Shown in pieces: positions 56,107 through 63,799 of a stretch of DNA of 64,000 nt. Source of the DNA: a virus; IMG/VR virus record IMGVR_UViG_3300025736_000023, positions 1 through 64,000 of that record. One strand, written 5' to 3'. Position 1 is the stretch's first letter, and every line of letters starts with the position of its first letter. Both the position numbers and the translations under genes were made by a program. Under the pieces are notes generated by a model. That model was not told where the DNA came from, did not search any database, and saw only the letters and a list, made by a program, of their open reading frames with translations.

Positions 56107-56379
56107 ATGAGCACCACACGTCTTAGTAAAGTATCCATAGACGCCCTAGTACACCAATTAAATGTCGCATTTAAAGTTAGGGGTACGCCGATATATCTTG
56201 GTGTAACCTATTGCAAGAGTCTGGGGTATAGCTTGTTTAGAGCTACTGGCACAGGCGGATGGTCTCCCTATTGGCCGTCATACAGACAAACGGGTGTGCC
56301 TGTAAAAGAGATGTGGGCATTTCTGACCGGTCAGATCGAATTGCTCAAGCTGTTAGAACAAAAAGAACGCTCAGACTAG
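56107..56379 (+). CDS. Hypothetical protein B', 90 aa (paralogue of 54250 gene)
   Basis: It repeats the plan of the 54250 product: IDALVHQLNVAFKVRG, then GYSLFRATG, PYWPSYR, and KEMWAFLTGQIELLKLLEQ. AAGGGGG precedes the ATG. Its TAG lies inside the first palindrome of operator module B. Confidence 0.65.
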   Translation: MSTTRLSKVSIDALVHQLNVAFKVRGTPIYLGVTYCKSLGYSLFRATGTGGWSPYWPSYRQTGVPVKEMWAFLTGQIELLKLLEQKERSD

Positions 56380-56460
56380 GCCAAAATGCCTACTTAACTC
56401 TAGGCCAAATGGCGGATGTGACAATTGCGATAGTATGCTAGTATGCTAGTATGTTAGTGC
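56376..56460 (+). promoter_or_regulatory. Operator module B (paired palindromes)
   Basis: Palindromes start at 56377 (TAGGCCAAAATGCCTA) and 56401 (TAGGCCAAATGGC), 24 bp apart, followed by GCGGATGTGACA and a run of TAGTATGCTAGTATG repeats ending GTTAGTGC at 56460. The first overlaps the stop codon of the gene upstream. It precedes the gene at 56496 and probably controls it. Confidence 0.75.
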
Positions 56461-56495
56461 AGCGCAAGGAAAACGAAAACACAAGGAGAATAATC

Positions 56496-56699
56496 ATGGC
56501 AAGGACTGGATTATCATGGCAGGGCATTGGCCCGTGGCGAGTTGACTTGTGGAACGAGAGCGAGTATTGGCATATCGAACACGAAATAACGGGTGAACGT
56601 GAGAGGAGAGGCCCCTGGATGTGGTCTGGCGGCGTCAATTACTTTGACGAAGCACAGGCAGAGTGTCAAAGACGCAACGCACTATTGAAAGAGGTATAG
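56496..56699 (+). CDS. Hypothetical protein C', 67 aa (paralogue of 54525 gene)
   Basis: The start at ATG 56496 has AAGGAG eight bases upstream. GIGPWRVDLW, EYWHIEHEITGE and DEAQAECQRRNALL match the 54525 product. It is the first gene behind operator module B. Confidence 0.65.
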   Translation: MARTGLSWQGIGPWRVDLWNESEYWHIEHEITGERERRGPWMWSGGVNYFDEAQAECQRRNALLKEV

Positions 56700-56701
56700 T
56701 C

Positions 56702-57016
56702 ATGTCAACGCAAGCACTGGAGCTATTTGTCGAGGAAAACTATCTCAACGCAACAGAGGGGTACAGAATGGGCGACAGTGGAGTATACTCTGTAGGGGAT
56801 AGGTCACGCGGGGATGTTTACCGCTATGCGCAGAAAGAGTATGGACGGTGCCAGAGTACAGTGTACCTTGACACAGAGAAGGGTGCCAAAGCGATAGGTT
56901 GGGTATTCCAAAAGCGAGCCAAGTATGAGGACTGTAACGAAACGTTTCTTATGGAAACTTGGGTAACGGTGCACACTGCAAAGCCAACAGTAACAACCGA
57001 GTATCATTATCTGTAA
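56702..57016 (+). CDS. Hypothetical protein, 104 aa
   Basis: Begins two bases after the previous stop (TAGTCATG). The C-terminal region GWVFQKRAKYEDCNETFLMETWVTVH is a pattern I have seen in small phage proteins of unknown role. The rest is soluble and aromatic. Confidence 0.6.
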   Translation: MSTQALELFVEENYLNATEGYRMGDSGVYSVGDRSRGDVYRYAQKEYGRCQSTVYLDTEKGAKAIGWVFQKRAKYEDCNETFLMETWVTVHTAKPTVTTEYHYL

Positions 57017-57030
57017 CACAAAGGGGCAAA

Positions 57031-57264
57031 GTGGTTACAATGATCAAGCGCATAGAGGTTGACGGCGTGTCCTATGAGTTATTCCAGTCAAATGATGGAC
57101 GTTACTGCTTTAGGGGTATGGACGTAGAGTCTGGCGAAAACATTCTAAACCAGATCAAAATCTTTACCAGCTATGAGCAGGGCATAGCATACCATAAAGC
57201 CCTAGTGAGTGAGGCACAGGGCCTAGTATCACAGTTTAGACATGCAAAAAGGAGGACAACATGA
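57031..57264 (+). CDS. Hypothetical protein, 77 aa
   Basis: GTG 57031 is chosen because AAAGGGGCAAA precedes it with the same spacing as other genes of this arm; ATG 57040 is the alternative. The product is a small beta-alpha protein (IEVDGVSYELFQSNDGRYCFRG). Its stop overlaps the next ATG. Confidence 0.55.
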   Translation: MVTMIKRIEVDGVSYELFQSNDGRYCFRGMDVESGENILNQIKIFTSYEQGIAYHKALVSEAQGLVSQFRHAKRRTT

Positions 57265-57830
57265 TCGAGGTTACAGTTACAAACTATCACGGCGAGCTCT
57301 GTATACAGCAGATGACAATCGACTTTGACCGACCAGTTAAAACATACACCTATCGGCCTACAGGTGTCCCCGTTGACAAGGACAACATGTGGATGCTAGG
57401 TTGCCAAGCCGCCTATCAGGGACGTGGGCGCTACTTTGTTACTCAGTCGAGGCCGCACCCGCCACGGTCACAAGATATTTACTTGGAAGACTGGGAGCGA
57501 ATGGTAGCAACCGCCACACACCATCGCAGTATTGACCCACCTGGCAGATGTGGCGCAGACTGGCAGTGGCAGTGGTTTCACGGTTATTGGAAAAAGGCAC
57601 CAAAAGAGGCTATTGTGCCAACCGCGTTGGATAGTCTACTCGACGCTGCGCGAGAGATTGCCGAGACTCCAACATGGTACTATAGTACAGTTAGACACAC
57701 CCTTTGCTGCTCATACTGTGGGGTTTACATGCCAACGGACGCAAGACACCCTGAGTGGTTACGAGATCCGAGCAACCATAGCGAGTCCTGTATCTGGCGC
57801 AAACTTGCAACAGCAGTACAACAGCTATAA
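57261..57830 (+). CDS. Zinc-binding protein Z, 189 aa
   Basis: The C-terminal part has CCSYCG, followed by NHSESCIW, a C-x2-C ... H-x4-C type knuckle within the last 60 residues, preceded by a helix LDSLLDAAREI. The 60710 product shares this module (YCTKC, NHDELCPW). The N-terminal 110 residues are different. Probably a zinc-stabilised protein-binding or nucleic-acid-binding domain; function unknown. Confidence 0.6.
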   Translation: MIEVTVTNYHGELCIQQMTIDFDRPVKTYTYRPTGVPVDKDNMWMLGCQAAYQGRGRYFVTQSRPHPPRSQDIYLEDWERMVATATHHRSIDPPGRCGADWQWQWFHGYWKKAPKEAIVPTALDSLLDAAREIAETPTWYYSTVRHTLCCSYCGVYMPTDARHPEWLRDPSNHSESCIWRKLATAVQQL

Positions 57831-57846
57831 TAACAAAGGGGGCAAC

Positions 57847-58083
57847 ATGTCAGATGATATTATGTCAATGAAAAGTAAATACATGATAGCAGCAGATTGG
57901 GCAACAGATGAGGCATACTCGGTGCTAACAAATACAACCGAGGCTATTTACAACCAAGCACGACACCTAGCAAAGTTTAGCAGACTCCAAGACCTTAGAG
58001 AGTTGGCGGTATCTGTAGCACATGTCAAAGGGCGCTATGTGCGCGTTCGTCAACTGGCCGAATGGCTAAGAGATTTGTCCTAA
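57847..58083 (+). CDS. Hypothetical protein A', 78 aa (paralogue of 53634 gene)
   Basis: The ATG at 57847 follows AAAGGGGGCAAC. The sequence ADWATDEAYSVL...ARHLAKF...LRELAVSVAHVKGRYVRVRQLAEWL aligns with the 53634 product. It ends the unit begun at module B. Confidence 0.65.
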   Translation: MSDDIMSMKSKYMIAADWATDEAYSVLTNTTEAIYNQARHLAKFSRLQDLRELAVSVAHVKGRYVRVRQLAEWLRDLS

Positions 58084-58098
58084 GTAGAACGTTTGTAC

Positions 58099-58173
58099 TA
58101 GGCCAAAATGCTTATTTAACTCTAGGCATTTATGCCGATGTGCAAAGTGCGAATCTCTGTTAGTCTGTTAGTG
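58099..58173 (+). promoter_or_regulatory. Operator module C (paired palindromes)
   Basis: Palindromes start at 58099 (TAGGCCAAAATGCTTA) and 58123 (TAGGCATTTATGCCGA), 24 bp apart, followed by GATGTGC and ending GTTAGTCTGTTAGTGCG. It precedes the gene at 58211. Confidence 0.75.
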
Positions 58174-58210
58174 CGTCGGAAAAACGTCAAGTATACGATA
58201 GGAGTAAAAC

Positions 58211-58618
58211 ATGAGCGCGTTTGTAGTTTCTGCTAAGACAGTAGGGAACATTGCAGGTTACGTATTCGCGACTAACGGGCGCAAAGAAATGTTGCAGAGA
58301 CAGGGCATTGATCTAAGCGGCGGCTACGACCAAGCTATTACGCGGTTTAGCCGCCAGCTAGAGCACATGAACCGAGAAGCCGTATATTACCGATATGGTG
58401 AGGCCGACGACCTTGTAACGCGGCAACTAGAGGAACTTGAGCTTCACTCTCCAAGTACAACCGGTGCGTTTAAATCTATAAATTGCTATCTGTACCAGTG
58501 TGCCGAAGGAAACGTACCTGATAGGACGCTATTCAAAGCACTCGACAAGCTCCGACATGACCTAGCTTTCACAATAGCAACCGATACTGAGGAGTACAAA
58601 ACAGGAGCCTGGGAATAA
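58211..58618 (+). CDS. Hypothetical protein, 135 aa
   Basis: First gene behind module C, with AGGAG upstream. The sequence (SAFVVSAKTVGNIAGYVF ... INCYLYQCAEGNVPD) follows a pattern of small phage proteins I recognise without a function: an N-terminal helix, then a core with YRYGE and a YLYQC segment. Confidence 0.6.
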   Translation: MSAFVVSAKTVGNIAGYVFATNGRKEMLQRQGIDLSGGYDQAITRFSRQLEHMNREAVYYRYGEADDLVTRQLEELELHSPSTTGAFKSINCYLYQCAEGNVPDRTLFKALDKLRHDLAFTIATDTEEYKTGAWE

Positions 58619-58648
58619 CCAAGGACATCATAGTATAGGAGAAATAAC

Positions 58649-58963
58649 ATGGCAACGCGTAATTTCTGGCTGGAAGCGTTTGTAGATGGACGGAAAACCA
58701 CCCTCACAGGGGGGCCACAAGCCAAAGACGGCGGTATGGCCATCAACCTGTACGTCAGGCACAAAGGCAGCAGTGTTAGGGCCTTGCGTCTGGACTGTCT
58801 TGCTGGCGTAGATGGGAAGCTGTTTATCCTCGTAGACACAGGCAGGGACTCCACTATGCTCATCCCCCTTGTGGAGGTGGATAGGGAGACACTGCCAGAC
58901 GTTCAATTGTCTTCCTCGGATGGTGTCAGTCGCCTAACTGCTCGGCTTGTATCTGAGCGATAG
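58649..58963 (+). CDS. Hypothetical protein, 104 aa
   Basis: A beta-rich protein: FWLEAFVDGRKTTLTGGPQAKDGGMAINLYVRH, then LRLDCLAGVDGKLFILVD. This pattern of 'DGRKT..GGP..KDGG' occurs in many small phage proteins of unknown role. AGGAG precedes the ATG. Confidence 0.6.
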   Translation: MATRNFWLEAFVDGRKTTLTGGPQAKDGGMAINLYVRHKGSSVRALRLDCLAGVDGKLFILVDTGRDSTMLIPLVEVDRETLPDVQLSSSDGVSRLTARLVSER

Positions 58964-58976
58964 GAGTATAAGAGGC

Positions 58977-59309
58977 ATGAACAGGATCAAGGGTACATTT
59001 ATGCGCCATATGTACAAAGACGGGAGCCCAAATAAGCTGCTGGCGCAAGAGGCTACCATATTTGACGGTGTGTTCGCAGTGTACAAGGAGGGGCCATACA
59101 CGAACAACTGGCATGTTGATCATACCCCTACAGGCTTAGTCTGTACTAGGGTGCCTAGAAAAAAGGACGCAGTAGCTATAGTCAGGGCCTTGTTAGCTAT
59201 ACCCCTTGGTTGGCAAACTACCGACAGGGACAAACTGACAGTACGCATGGACAAGGTTGAAAACTGTATGGGGCTATATCGCAAGGCTATACAAGTTAGG
59301 GCAGAGTAA
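58977..59309 (+). CDS. Hypothetical protein D, 110 aa (paralogue of 62122 N-terminus)
   Basis: The start at ATG 58977 follows GGAG; an upstream frame extension lacks a site. The segment IKGTFMRH ... FAVYKEG...HTPTGLVC...DAVAIVRALL matches the first half of the 62122 product. Function unknown. Confidence 0.6.
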   Translation: MNRIKGTFMRHMYKDGSPNKLLAQEATIFDGVFAVYKEGPYTNNWHVDHTPTGLVCTRVPRKKDAVAIVRALLAIPLGWQTTDRDKLTVRMDKVENCMGLYRKAIQVRAE

Positions 59310-59323
59310 AGGGGGCTATAAGC

Positions 59324-59617
59324 ATGGCTAAGATACAAGTGTGGTACAATGACGGCGATTTACTCGCTGGGGACGACGTAGACAACTATGATCTGGACTT
59401 GTCCTGCAACGCATACGAGGCGCAGGTATTGGCCAGACTCCAAGAGGAATACCCAACAGCAGAGATAGAGATAGTGCGCAACCGCAACATGACAGGTTAT
59501 TGTCCATCTCCAGAATACAACGGGCGGTCTGACAGTCAAGACGGTGCAGACATAGAGTATCTCGACGCGGAAGTGTACGAGACGTATGCTTGGCTAACAC
59601 GATTGGGGGAAATGTAA
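59324..59617 (+). CDS. Hypothetical protein, 97 aa
   Basis: Starts after AAAGGGGGC. The product has a beta start (IQVWYNDGDLL), an acidic middle and a helix (LARLQEEYPTAEIEIV). No family is recognised. Confidence 0.55.
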   Translation: MAKIQVWYNDGDLLAGDDVDNYDLDLSCNAYEAQVLARLQEEYPTAEIEIVRNRNMTGYCPSPEYNGRSDSQDGADIEYLDAEVYETYAWLTRLGEM

Positions 59618-59618
59618 A

Positions 59619-59801
59619 ATGGATCTCTTTGAGACCCTAGCAAGAATAGACATACCTCGGTGGCTACTAAGCATGGCAGTCGCCCATACCGTTGCTTCCA
59701 TGTTGTGGGGCAATCATGATAGAAAAATGGTCCTCCTGCTGAGGGGCATAGCCTGTATAGGGGTGGCTATCCTACTTATGCTCATGGAGGGCATACGATG
59801 A
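59619..59801 (+). CDS. Small membrane protein, 60 aa
   Basis: Two hydrophobic segments (LLSMAVAHTVASMLWG and MVLLLRGIACIGVAILLMLME). It begins one base after the previous stop and overlaps the next start by 4 nt. It is probably an inner-membrane protein. Confidence 0.6.
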   Translation: MDLFETLARIDIPRWLLSMAVAHTVASMLWGNHDRKMVLLLRGIACIGVAILLMLMEGIR

Positions 59802-60223
59802 ACAAGCGACTAGATCAGCTTGTCAAAGTATCCGATTTACTGTTCGAGGCAAGGCAGATTTTAAGACGCTACGACGAAGAGGCTGCTGGCAGGACTGAAA
59901 AGGACTGGGCACTTGACCAAAGGCAGGCTATAGACGATGTGAGACGAGAGGTTGTGAACCACTGGTCTGCTAACAGGCACCGACTGCAAGCAGACACAAC
60001 GTCACAACCTAACCCCCCTGTGCCCCTTGACGATATGGTAAACAACGTCGTGCCCTGGGTAACGTGGGTAGCATGGAAACGGCAGGTATGGGAGAGAATA
60101 TCACTGATTACATGCGGGCAAGTAGACGAGGTAGGTATACCAGAGTCGATCTTAGCACGCTGGTTCGGAAAAGGTGTTTGCGTATACTGTGCCGCCCAAC
60201 TAGCTTTGGAATGGCCGTTCTAG
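59798..60223 (+). CDS. Hypothetical protein, 141 aa
   Basis: ATGA overlap at its start. Helical, with a Trp-rich middle (WVTWVAWKRQVWERISLI) and two Cys near the end (GVCVYC). Its TAG is the first base triplet of operator module D. Confidence 0.6.
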   Translation: MNKRLDQLVKVSDLLFEARQILRRYDEEAAGRTEKDWALDQRQAIDDVRREVVNHWSANRHRLQADTTSQPNPPVPLDDMVNNVVPWVTWVAWKRQVWERISLITCGQVDEVGIPESILARWFGKGVCVYCAAQLALEWPF

Positions 60224-60302
60224 GCATAAATGCCTAGATCGAAATAGGCATTTATGCGGATGCGCACGGTGCAAAATTGTGCTATGCTGTTAGTGCGCCG
60301 GT
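60220..60302 (+). promoter_or_regulatory. Operator module D (paired palindromes)
   Basis: TAGGCATAAATGCCTA (60221-60236) is a near-perfect palindrome. The second, TAGGCATTTATGCGGA, starts at 60245, 24 bp later. GATGCGCA and TATGCTGTTAGTGCGCCGG follow. It is the cleanest copy and precedes the gene at 60340. Confidence 0.8.
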
Positions 60303-60339
60303 AAACTAACTCACTATTACTACACTATGGAGACTACAA

Positions 60340-60687
60340 ATGACTTTCAAAGAATGGATCATAGCTACCTTGGGGCCACAAGGCTCAGATGATGGTACGG
60401 GACATCTTGATGATCTGGCAACACTTGGAGCTACAAATGGGTTTGCTGGTATCACCATGTACAGTGATACTACCAAGCTGTACAACGAGTATGAGAGTGA
60501 ACTATGGGAGATGCTAAAGCATATGGCTCAAGAAATGGGCTACCCTAGTGTGCTTAATCTCCTGGTAACGACTGTTAGTGGGTACGATATTGAAACCCAT
60601 TGGCAATTCAAGAATCTAGTGATATGGATCTGTGCAGAAAAGATCGCCGCTGACTACTGTGATAACCGTGGACCTCGGCCTTGGTGA
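60340..60687 (+). CDS. Hypothetical protein, 115 aa
   Basis: First gene behind module D, with TGGAG upstream. The product has an N-terminal FKEWIIATLGPQGSDDGT and a later YSDTTKLYNEYESELWEMLKHMAQEMG. This plan is familiar from phage proteins of unknown role. Confidence 0.6.
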   Translation: MTFKEWIIATLGPQGSDDGTGHLDDLATLGATNGFAGITMYSDTTKLYNEYESELWEMLKHMAQEMGYPSVLNLLVTTVSGYDIETHWQFKNLVIWICAEKIAADYCDNRGPRPW

Positions 60688-60709
60688 TTGAAATATAAAG
60701 GAGACTAAC

Positions 60710-61141
60710 ATGAGACCTGGTGAGCATGAATACTTGTTGCGCGTGCGGTGTCTGAACGAAATGTGCAACGCGGAAGCTACTGCTATTATTGCTAGTGAGG
60801 TTAGAAATCGTAGTGACATTCTGTACCGCGAGGGGTGGACTCGCCTGCACAGTAGGGGCTGGTTGTGTCCCACGTGTAGTGAGGCAATTGTGAGCTACAA
60901 TCACGAGGCCCTAGCCCAACTTGTTAAGGCTGCAAGAGAGCTGACAAGATGGCCCACCTTGCATCAAGGACCAGCATCAGGCGGCTGGTATTGTACTAAA
61001 TGTAAGGCTCAGGTTGCTGACGACGTGGGTATTAACTGGTTGGGTGATGAAAACAATCATGATGAACTCTGCCCTTGGCGTCTAGCTAAAGAGGCGCTTG
61101 CTAACCTAGATAATCCTGGTTACTCTACCAAAGGAGACTAG
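60710..61141 (+). CDS. Zinc-binding protein Z', 143 aa
   Basis: Two knuckles: CLNEMC and LCPTCSE in the first half, then a second unit WYCTKCKAQ ... NHDELCPW that matches the end of the 57261 product. The leader AAAGGAGACTAACATGAGACCTG is shared with the next gene. Probably a zinc-stabilised binding protein. Confidence 0.6.
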   Translation: MRPGEHEYLLRVRCLNEMCNAEATAIIASEVRNRSDILYREGWTRLHSRGWLCPTCSEAIVSYNHEALAQLVKAARELTRWPTLHQGPASGGWYCTKCKAQVADDVGINWLGDENNHDELCPWRLAKEALANLDNPGYSTKGD

Positions 61142-61142
61142 C

Positions 61143-61361
61143 ATGAGACCTGACGAATCAATTAACTACTTGCAAGCGGCCATAAACTCTGTTGAAGCGC
61201 TTGGGTACTATGCGAACAAAGGCGCTGAGGAATACGCACAGAAAGCACAAGAAGAGGCCAAGTGTTATGCCCTAGTCTCAATTGCTCAGTCATTAGCGAC
61301 GCTGGCAGAGGCCGCGTCATGGGATATAGAGGAAAGGAAACGTACTGCAAATGGGGCTTAA
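61143..61361 (+). CDS. Hypothetical protein, 72 aa
   Basis: A helical, Ala-rich protein (EYAQKAQEEAKCYALVSIAQSLATLAEAAS). It starts one base after the previous stop with AAAGGAGACTAGC overlapping that stop. Function unknown. Confidence 0.55.
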   Translation: MRPDESINYLQAAINSVEALGYYANKGAEEYAQKAQEEAKCYALVSIAQSLATLAEAASWDIEERKRTANGA

Positions 61362-61385
61362 TTTGATTTGGGCAAGGAGACTAGC

Positions 61386-61661
61386 ATGAAGGTTATTACA
61401 AATGGACACAGCAGACCATTACTCACGTTGCAAGAGCTCCCGCTTACAAAGCAAAGATTATATGATGACACTTGCTATAAGGGACCAGAGTTTGTAAAGT
61501 ACAAGGGCACATACTATCCTATCTCATGGTTGATAGATGTAACCTTTGAACCACAATATCAAGGTTGGGATGCTTTTATGATATTGGGAGATTTTACTGT
61601 CATGTTGCTAAAAGATGATCCCATTGATTGTGACCACGTGATCATGGGAAGGACTAATTGA
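61386..61661 (+). CDS. Hypothetical protein, 91 aa
   Basis: The start at ATG 61386 follows AAGGAGACTAGC, the leader repeated here three times. A mixed beta/alpha product with YKGTYYPISWLIDVTFE. No family recognised. Confidence 0.55.
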   Translation: MKVITNGHSRPLLTLQELPLTKQRLYDDTCYKGPEFVKYKGTYYPISWLIDVTFEPQYQGWDAFMILGDFTVMLLKDDPIDCDHVIMGRTN

Positions 61662-61662
61662 C

Positions 61663-61869
61663 ATGAGCTTGTATGACTATCTGATCTCTCAGATCATCGC
61701 GGCCCATGATTACCCATTCTACGCTTTGATCATGGCGGCTATGCGCAAAGCAGACACTCATAACACGATCCGCCTCAAGTCAGTGTTTCCTAACACTTGG
61801 CAGGAACTCCAAGATAGATACAATGCACCTGCTGGACGCTTGCCAGGTGAGCTCACAAACGATGACTGA
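61663..61869 (+). CDS. Hypothetical protein, 68 aa
   Basis: Starts one base after the previous stop. Small helical protein beginning MSLYDYLISQIIAAHDYPFY. It overlaps the next gene by 8 nt. Confidence 0.5.
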   Translation: MSLYDYLISQIIAAHDYPFYALIMAAMRKADTHNTIRLKSVFPNTWQELQDRYNAPAGRLPGELTNDD

Positions 61870-62113
61870 TCCAGACCGTATGTATATCGGTATTGGAGAT
61901 TGTGAGTCACTACCGATCACGGCGGCAGGTGTCCAGATAGGAGACCTTATCGCCAGTACCCTAGACTGGCGAATAGGAGGCAAAGTCATTAGTGTTGGCA
62001 CGATTTTTCACAATCCACTGATCGTGTGGATAGTGGAGACTCACAGGGGCAAGCAAGAGCTTATTTTTGAAGGCAACGCCCGTGTTCCTGGGCTACCTGG
62101 TATAGAGTTTTAG
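61862..62113 (+). CDS. Hypothetical protein, 83 aa
   Basis: ATG 61862 overlaps the previous gene by 8 nt. A beta-rich protein with IGIGDCESLPITAAGVQIGD and later strands. Function unknown. Confidence 0.5.
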   Translation: MTDPDRMYIGIGDCESLPITAAGVQIGDLIASTLDWRIGGKVISVGTIFHNPLIVWIVETHRGKQELIFEGNARVPGLPGIEF

Positions 62114-62121
62114 GGGGTACT

Positions 62122-62919
62122 ATGACACTCAAACCGATTAAAGGCACGTTCGAGAGAGTAATTATCAAAGAATATTGCGACAATTTTCCCGATCTCCCGC
62201 ACACCTATAGCCAAGTACCTAGCCGACAGACACAAGAGGCTAGGATTTACGCCGAACACTTTGCAGTATACAAAAGAGATGAAAGAGCCTCTGACTGGCA
62301 GTGGGAACTTTACCACGCTCCGACCGGATGCCCCCTGACAGCTTGTGGCCGCTTGAAAGATTGTGTTGCTGTAATCAAAGCCTTACTTGAAATAGACCTT
62401 CCATGGGAGGAGCCTGATAGGGAAAACTGGGAGACGCTAAACAAGGAACGGCCTCACCTGCACACTGCTTTTAGGGATGCACTCGAAGTTAAGGCTCCCG
62501 CTGGGCCTAGCCGTGGGCATATACGAAAGGTTCCTGCGGCCTATGGGACTTTGGCGTCTGCAATGGAAAACCACAATTCCTACTGTCCATACGCTCAAGC
62601 CTACAAATCATTATGGGAGCAAGACCCCTTTCACATTATAACAATAGCTACAATCAGAGAGCGCATACGCTTTGAAATTGCGGAGGAGCTGATTGACGCT
62701 GCTTACTCTGCTCAGGAAGCATACGATGACATTATGAACTATCCTTGCAACGGTGTCTACTGCCTGAGGATGGGTACGCCTCTAAATGGCAGAGCGCAAC
62801 GAGCGATTATGCACTGGGCGAAGGCACACGGTATGATACAGCCGACTGCAACTGGCGGTAACGAAACGGGCAAAGTAGCAAAAAACATAGCCGCTCATAA
62901 CGTTCAACTTGACAGTTAA
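62122..62919 (+). CDS. Hypothetical protein D', 265 aa (fusion with extra domain)
   Basis: Residues 1 to about 125 match the 58977 product (IKGTFERV, FAVYKRD, HAPTGCPL, CVAVIKALLEI). The remaining ~140 residues form a separate helical domain with MENHNSYCPYAQAY and LIDAAYSAQEAYDDIM. Function unknown. Confidence 0.6.
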   Translation: MTLKPIKGTFERVIIKEYCDNFPDLPHTYSQVPSRQTQEARIYAEHFAVYKRDERASDWQWELYHAPTGCPLTACGRLKDCVAVIKALLEIDLPWEEPDRENWETLNKERPHLHTAFRDALEVKAPAGPSRGHIRKVPAAYGTLASAMENHNSYCPYAQAYKSLWEQDPFHIITIATIRERIRFEIAEELIDAAYSAQEAYDDIMNYPCNGVYCLRMGTPLNGRAQRAIMHWAKAHGMIQPTATGGNETGKVAKNIAAHNVQLDS

Positions 62920-63207
62920 AAGGCGCTTATAACGTGCCAAGTGGCAGACGAAACGGCGCTGGGGGACTCTCTAAGCTGATATAAGTGGTAAAGTAGGGCT
63001 GTAATGGGTAAACTCGTTTCACTTTGTTATATCGCAATATACCAGTATAAAATGCACGTAGACTGCAACGCACAGGGTGGCTTTTTAGAACCCGCACACT
63101 TTAGAAGCTCAAACCCTATACAGCTATACCCTTTGCGCACAGCGCGCCGCTAGGAGCATCCTAGAGCCGTTTGCGATTTTAGCACTAAAAGGAGACAGAT
63201 ACAGACA
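62920..63207 (+). other. Intergenic region with promoter, no gene
   Basis: 288 bp without a credible frame. It holds the promoter at 63024-63051, short GC-rich segments and no operator palindrome of the TAGGCA type. Confidence 0.6.
63024..63051 (+). promoter_or_regulatory. Sigma70-like promoter, right end
   Basis: TTGTTA (63024-63029), 16-bp spacer, TATAAA (63046-63051). It would start transcription near 63058, 150 nt before the gene at 63208. Confidence 0.55.
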
Positions 63208-63351
63208 ATGATTGATCAAAGTGTACTTGACTGGATCAAGGAGCTGGAAGATCGCCTGGAAAAGACACTGGAAATAGTAGCAACTCTTACTGAGGTAGTT
63301 GAAACGCTGGCACAGTCAGTGTACCTATGGGATCAGCATAGTGGAGTGTAA
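63208..63351 (+). CDS. Small coiled-coil-like protein, 47 aa
   Basis: ATG 63208 after AAAGGAG with a long spacing (11 nt). The product is one long helix (LDWIKELEDRLEKTLEIVATLTEVVETL) ending in YLWDQHSGV. It may be a dimerising helper for the following DNA-binding protein. Confidence 0.5.
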   Translation: MIDQSVLDWIKELEDRLEKTLEIVATLTEVVETLAQSVYLWDQHSGV

Positions 63352-63352
63352 A

Positions 63353-63799
63353 ATGACAACCAACAGACTGACTGCGAACATTGAGCTGGATTACAACTGC
63401 CTGGATGTACGGAATGCTGCGATGTATTCGGGCATTGGGGCAATGCAGCTACGTAAGTACATCCGTGCGGGGGTGTTACCTGGGTCGCTGCGTGCTCCAG
63501 TAGACAATCCTACAGGTCATCTGAAGTATTGGATAAGCATAGACGATCTAGATGTGTTTGTCGCCGCCCGAAAAGCACGTAAGATCAGTAGAGGTATATC
63601 GGTGCGCTTCAGGGGCCGAATATGCTATAAGGCGCAACGCATTAAGGGCGTTATTTCTATGCTCAGAAAGTCTGAGGTAGCACAAGCACTCCCTGCCAGC
63701 TCTAGTACAACTATAGCGTTACTCACTGACTTGGTTGCAGAGCTAATGTCCGAACATATTGAGCGGGTTGCAAAGGAGATATCAGATGAACAGGCGTGA
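63353..63799 (+). CDS. Helix-turn-helix DNA-binding protein, 148 aa
   Basis: The start at ATG 63353 is one base after the previous stop. The N-terminal 60 residues (CLDVRNAAMYSGIGAMQLRKYIRAGVLPGSLR...YWISIDDLDVFVAARKA) match an excisionase/MerR-type helix-turn-helix ('VKEAAEYLGVS...RRLIRRGELPA'), followed by a basic helix and a C-terminal helical part. It is a candidate for the protein that binds the TAGGCA operators of this arm; this is inferred from position only. Confidence 0.65.
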   Translation: MTTNRLTANIELDYNCLDVRNAAMYSGIGAMQLRKYIRAGVLPGSLRAPVDNPTGHLKYWISIDDLDVFVAARKARKISRGISVRFRGRICYKAQRIKGVISMLRKSEVAQALPASSSTTIALLTDLVAELMSEHIERVAKEISDEQA

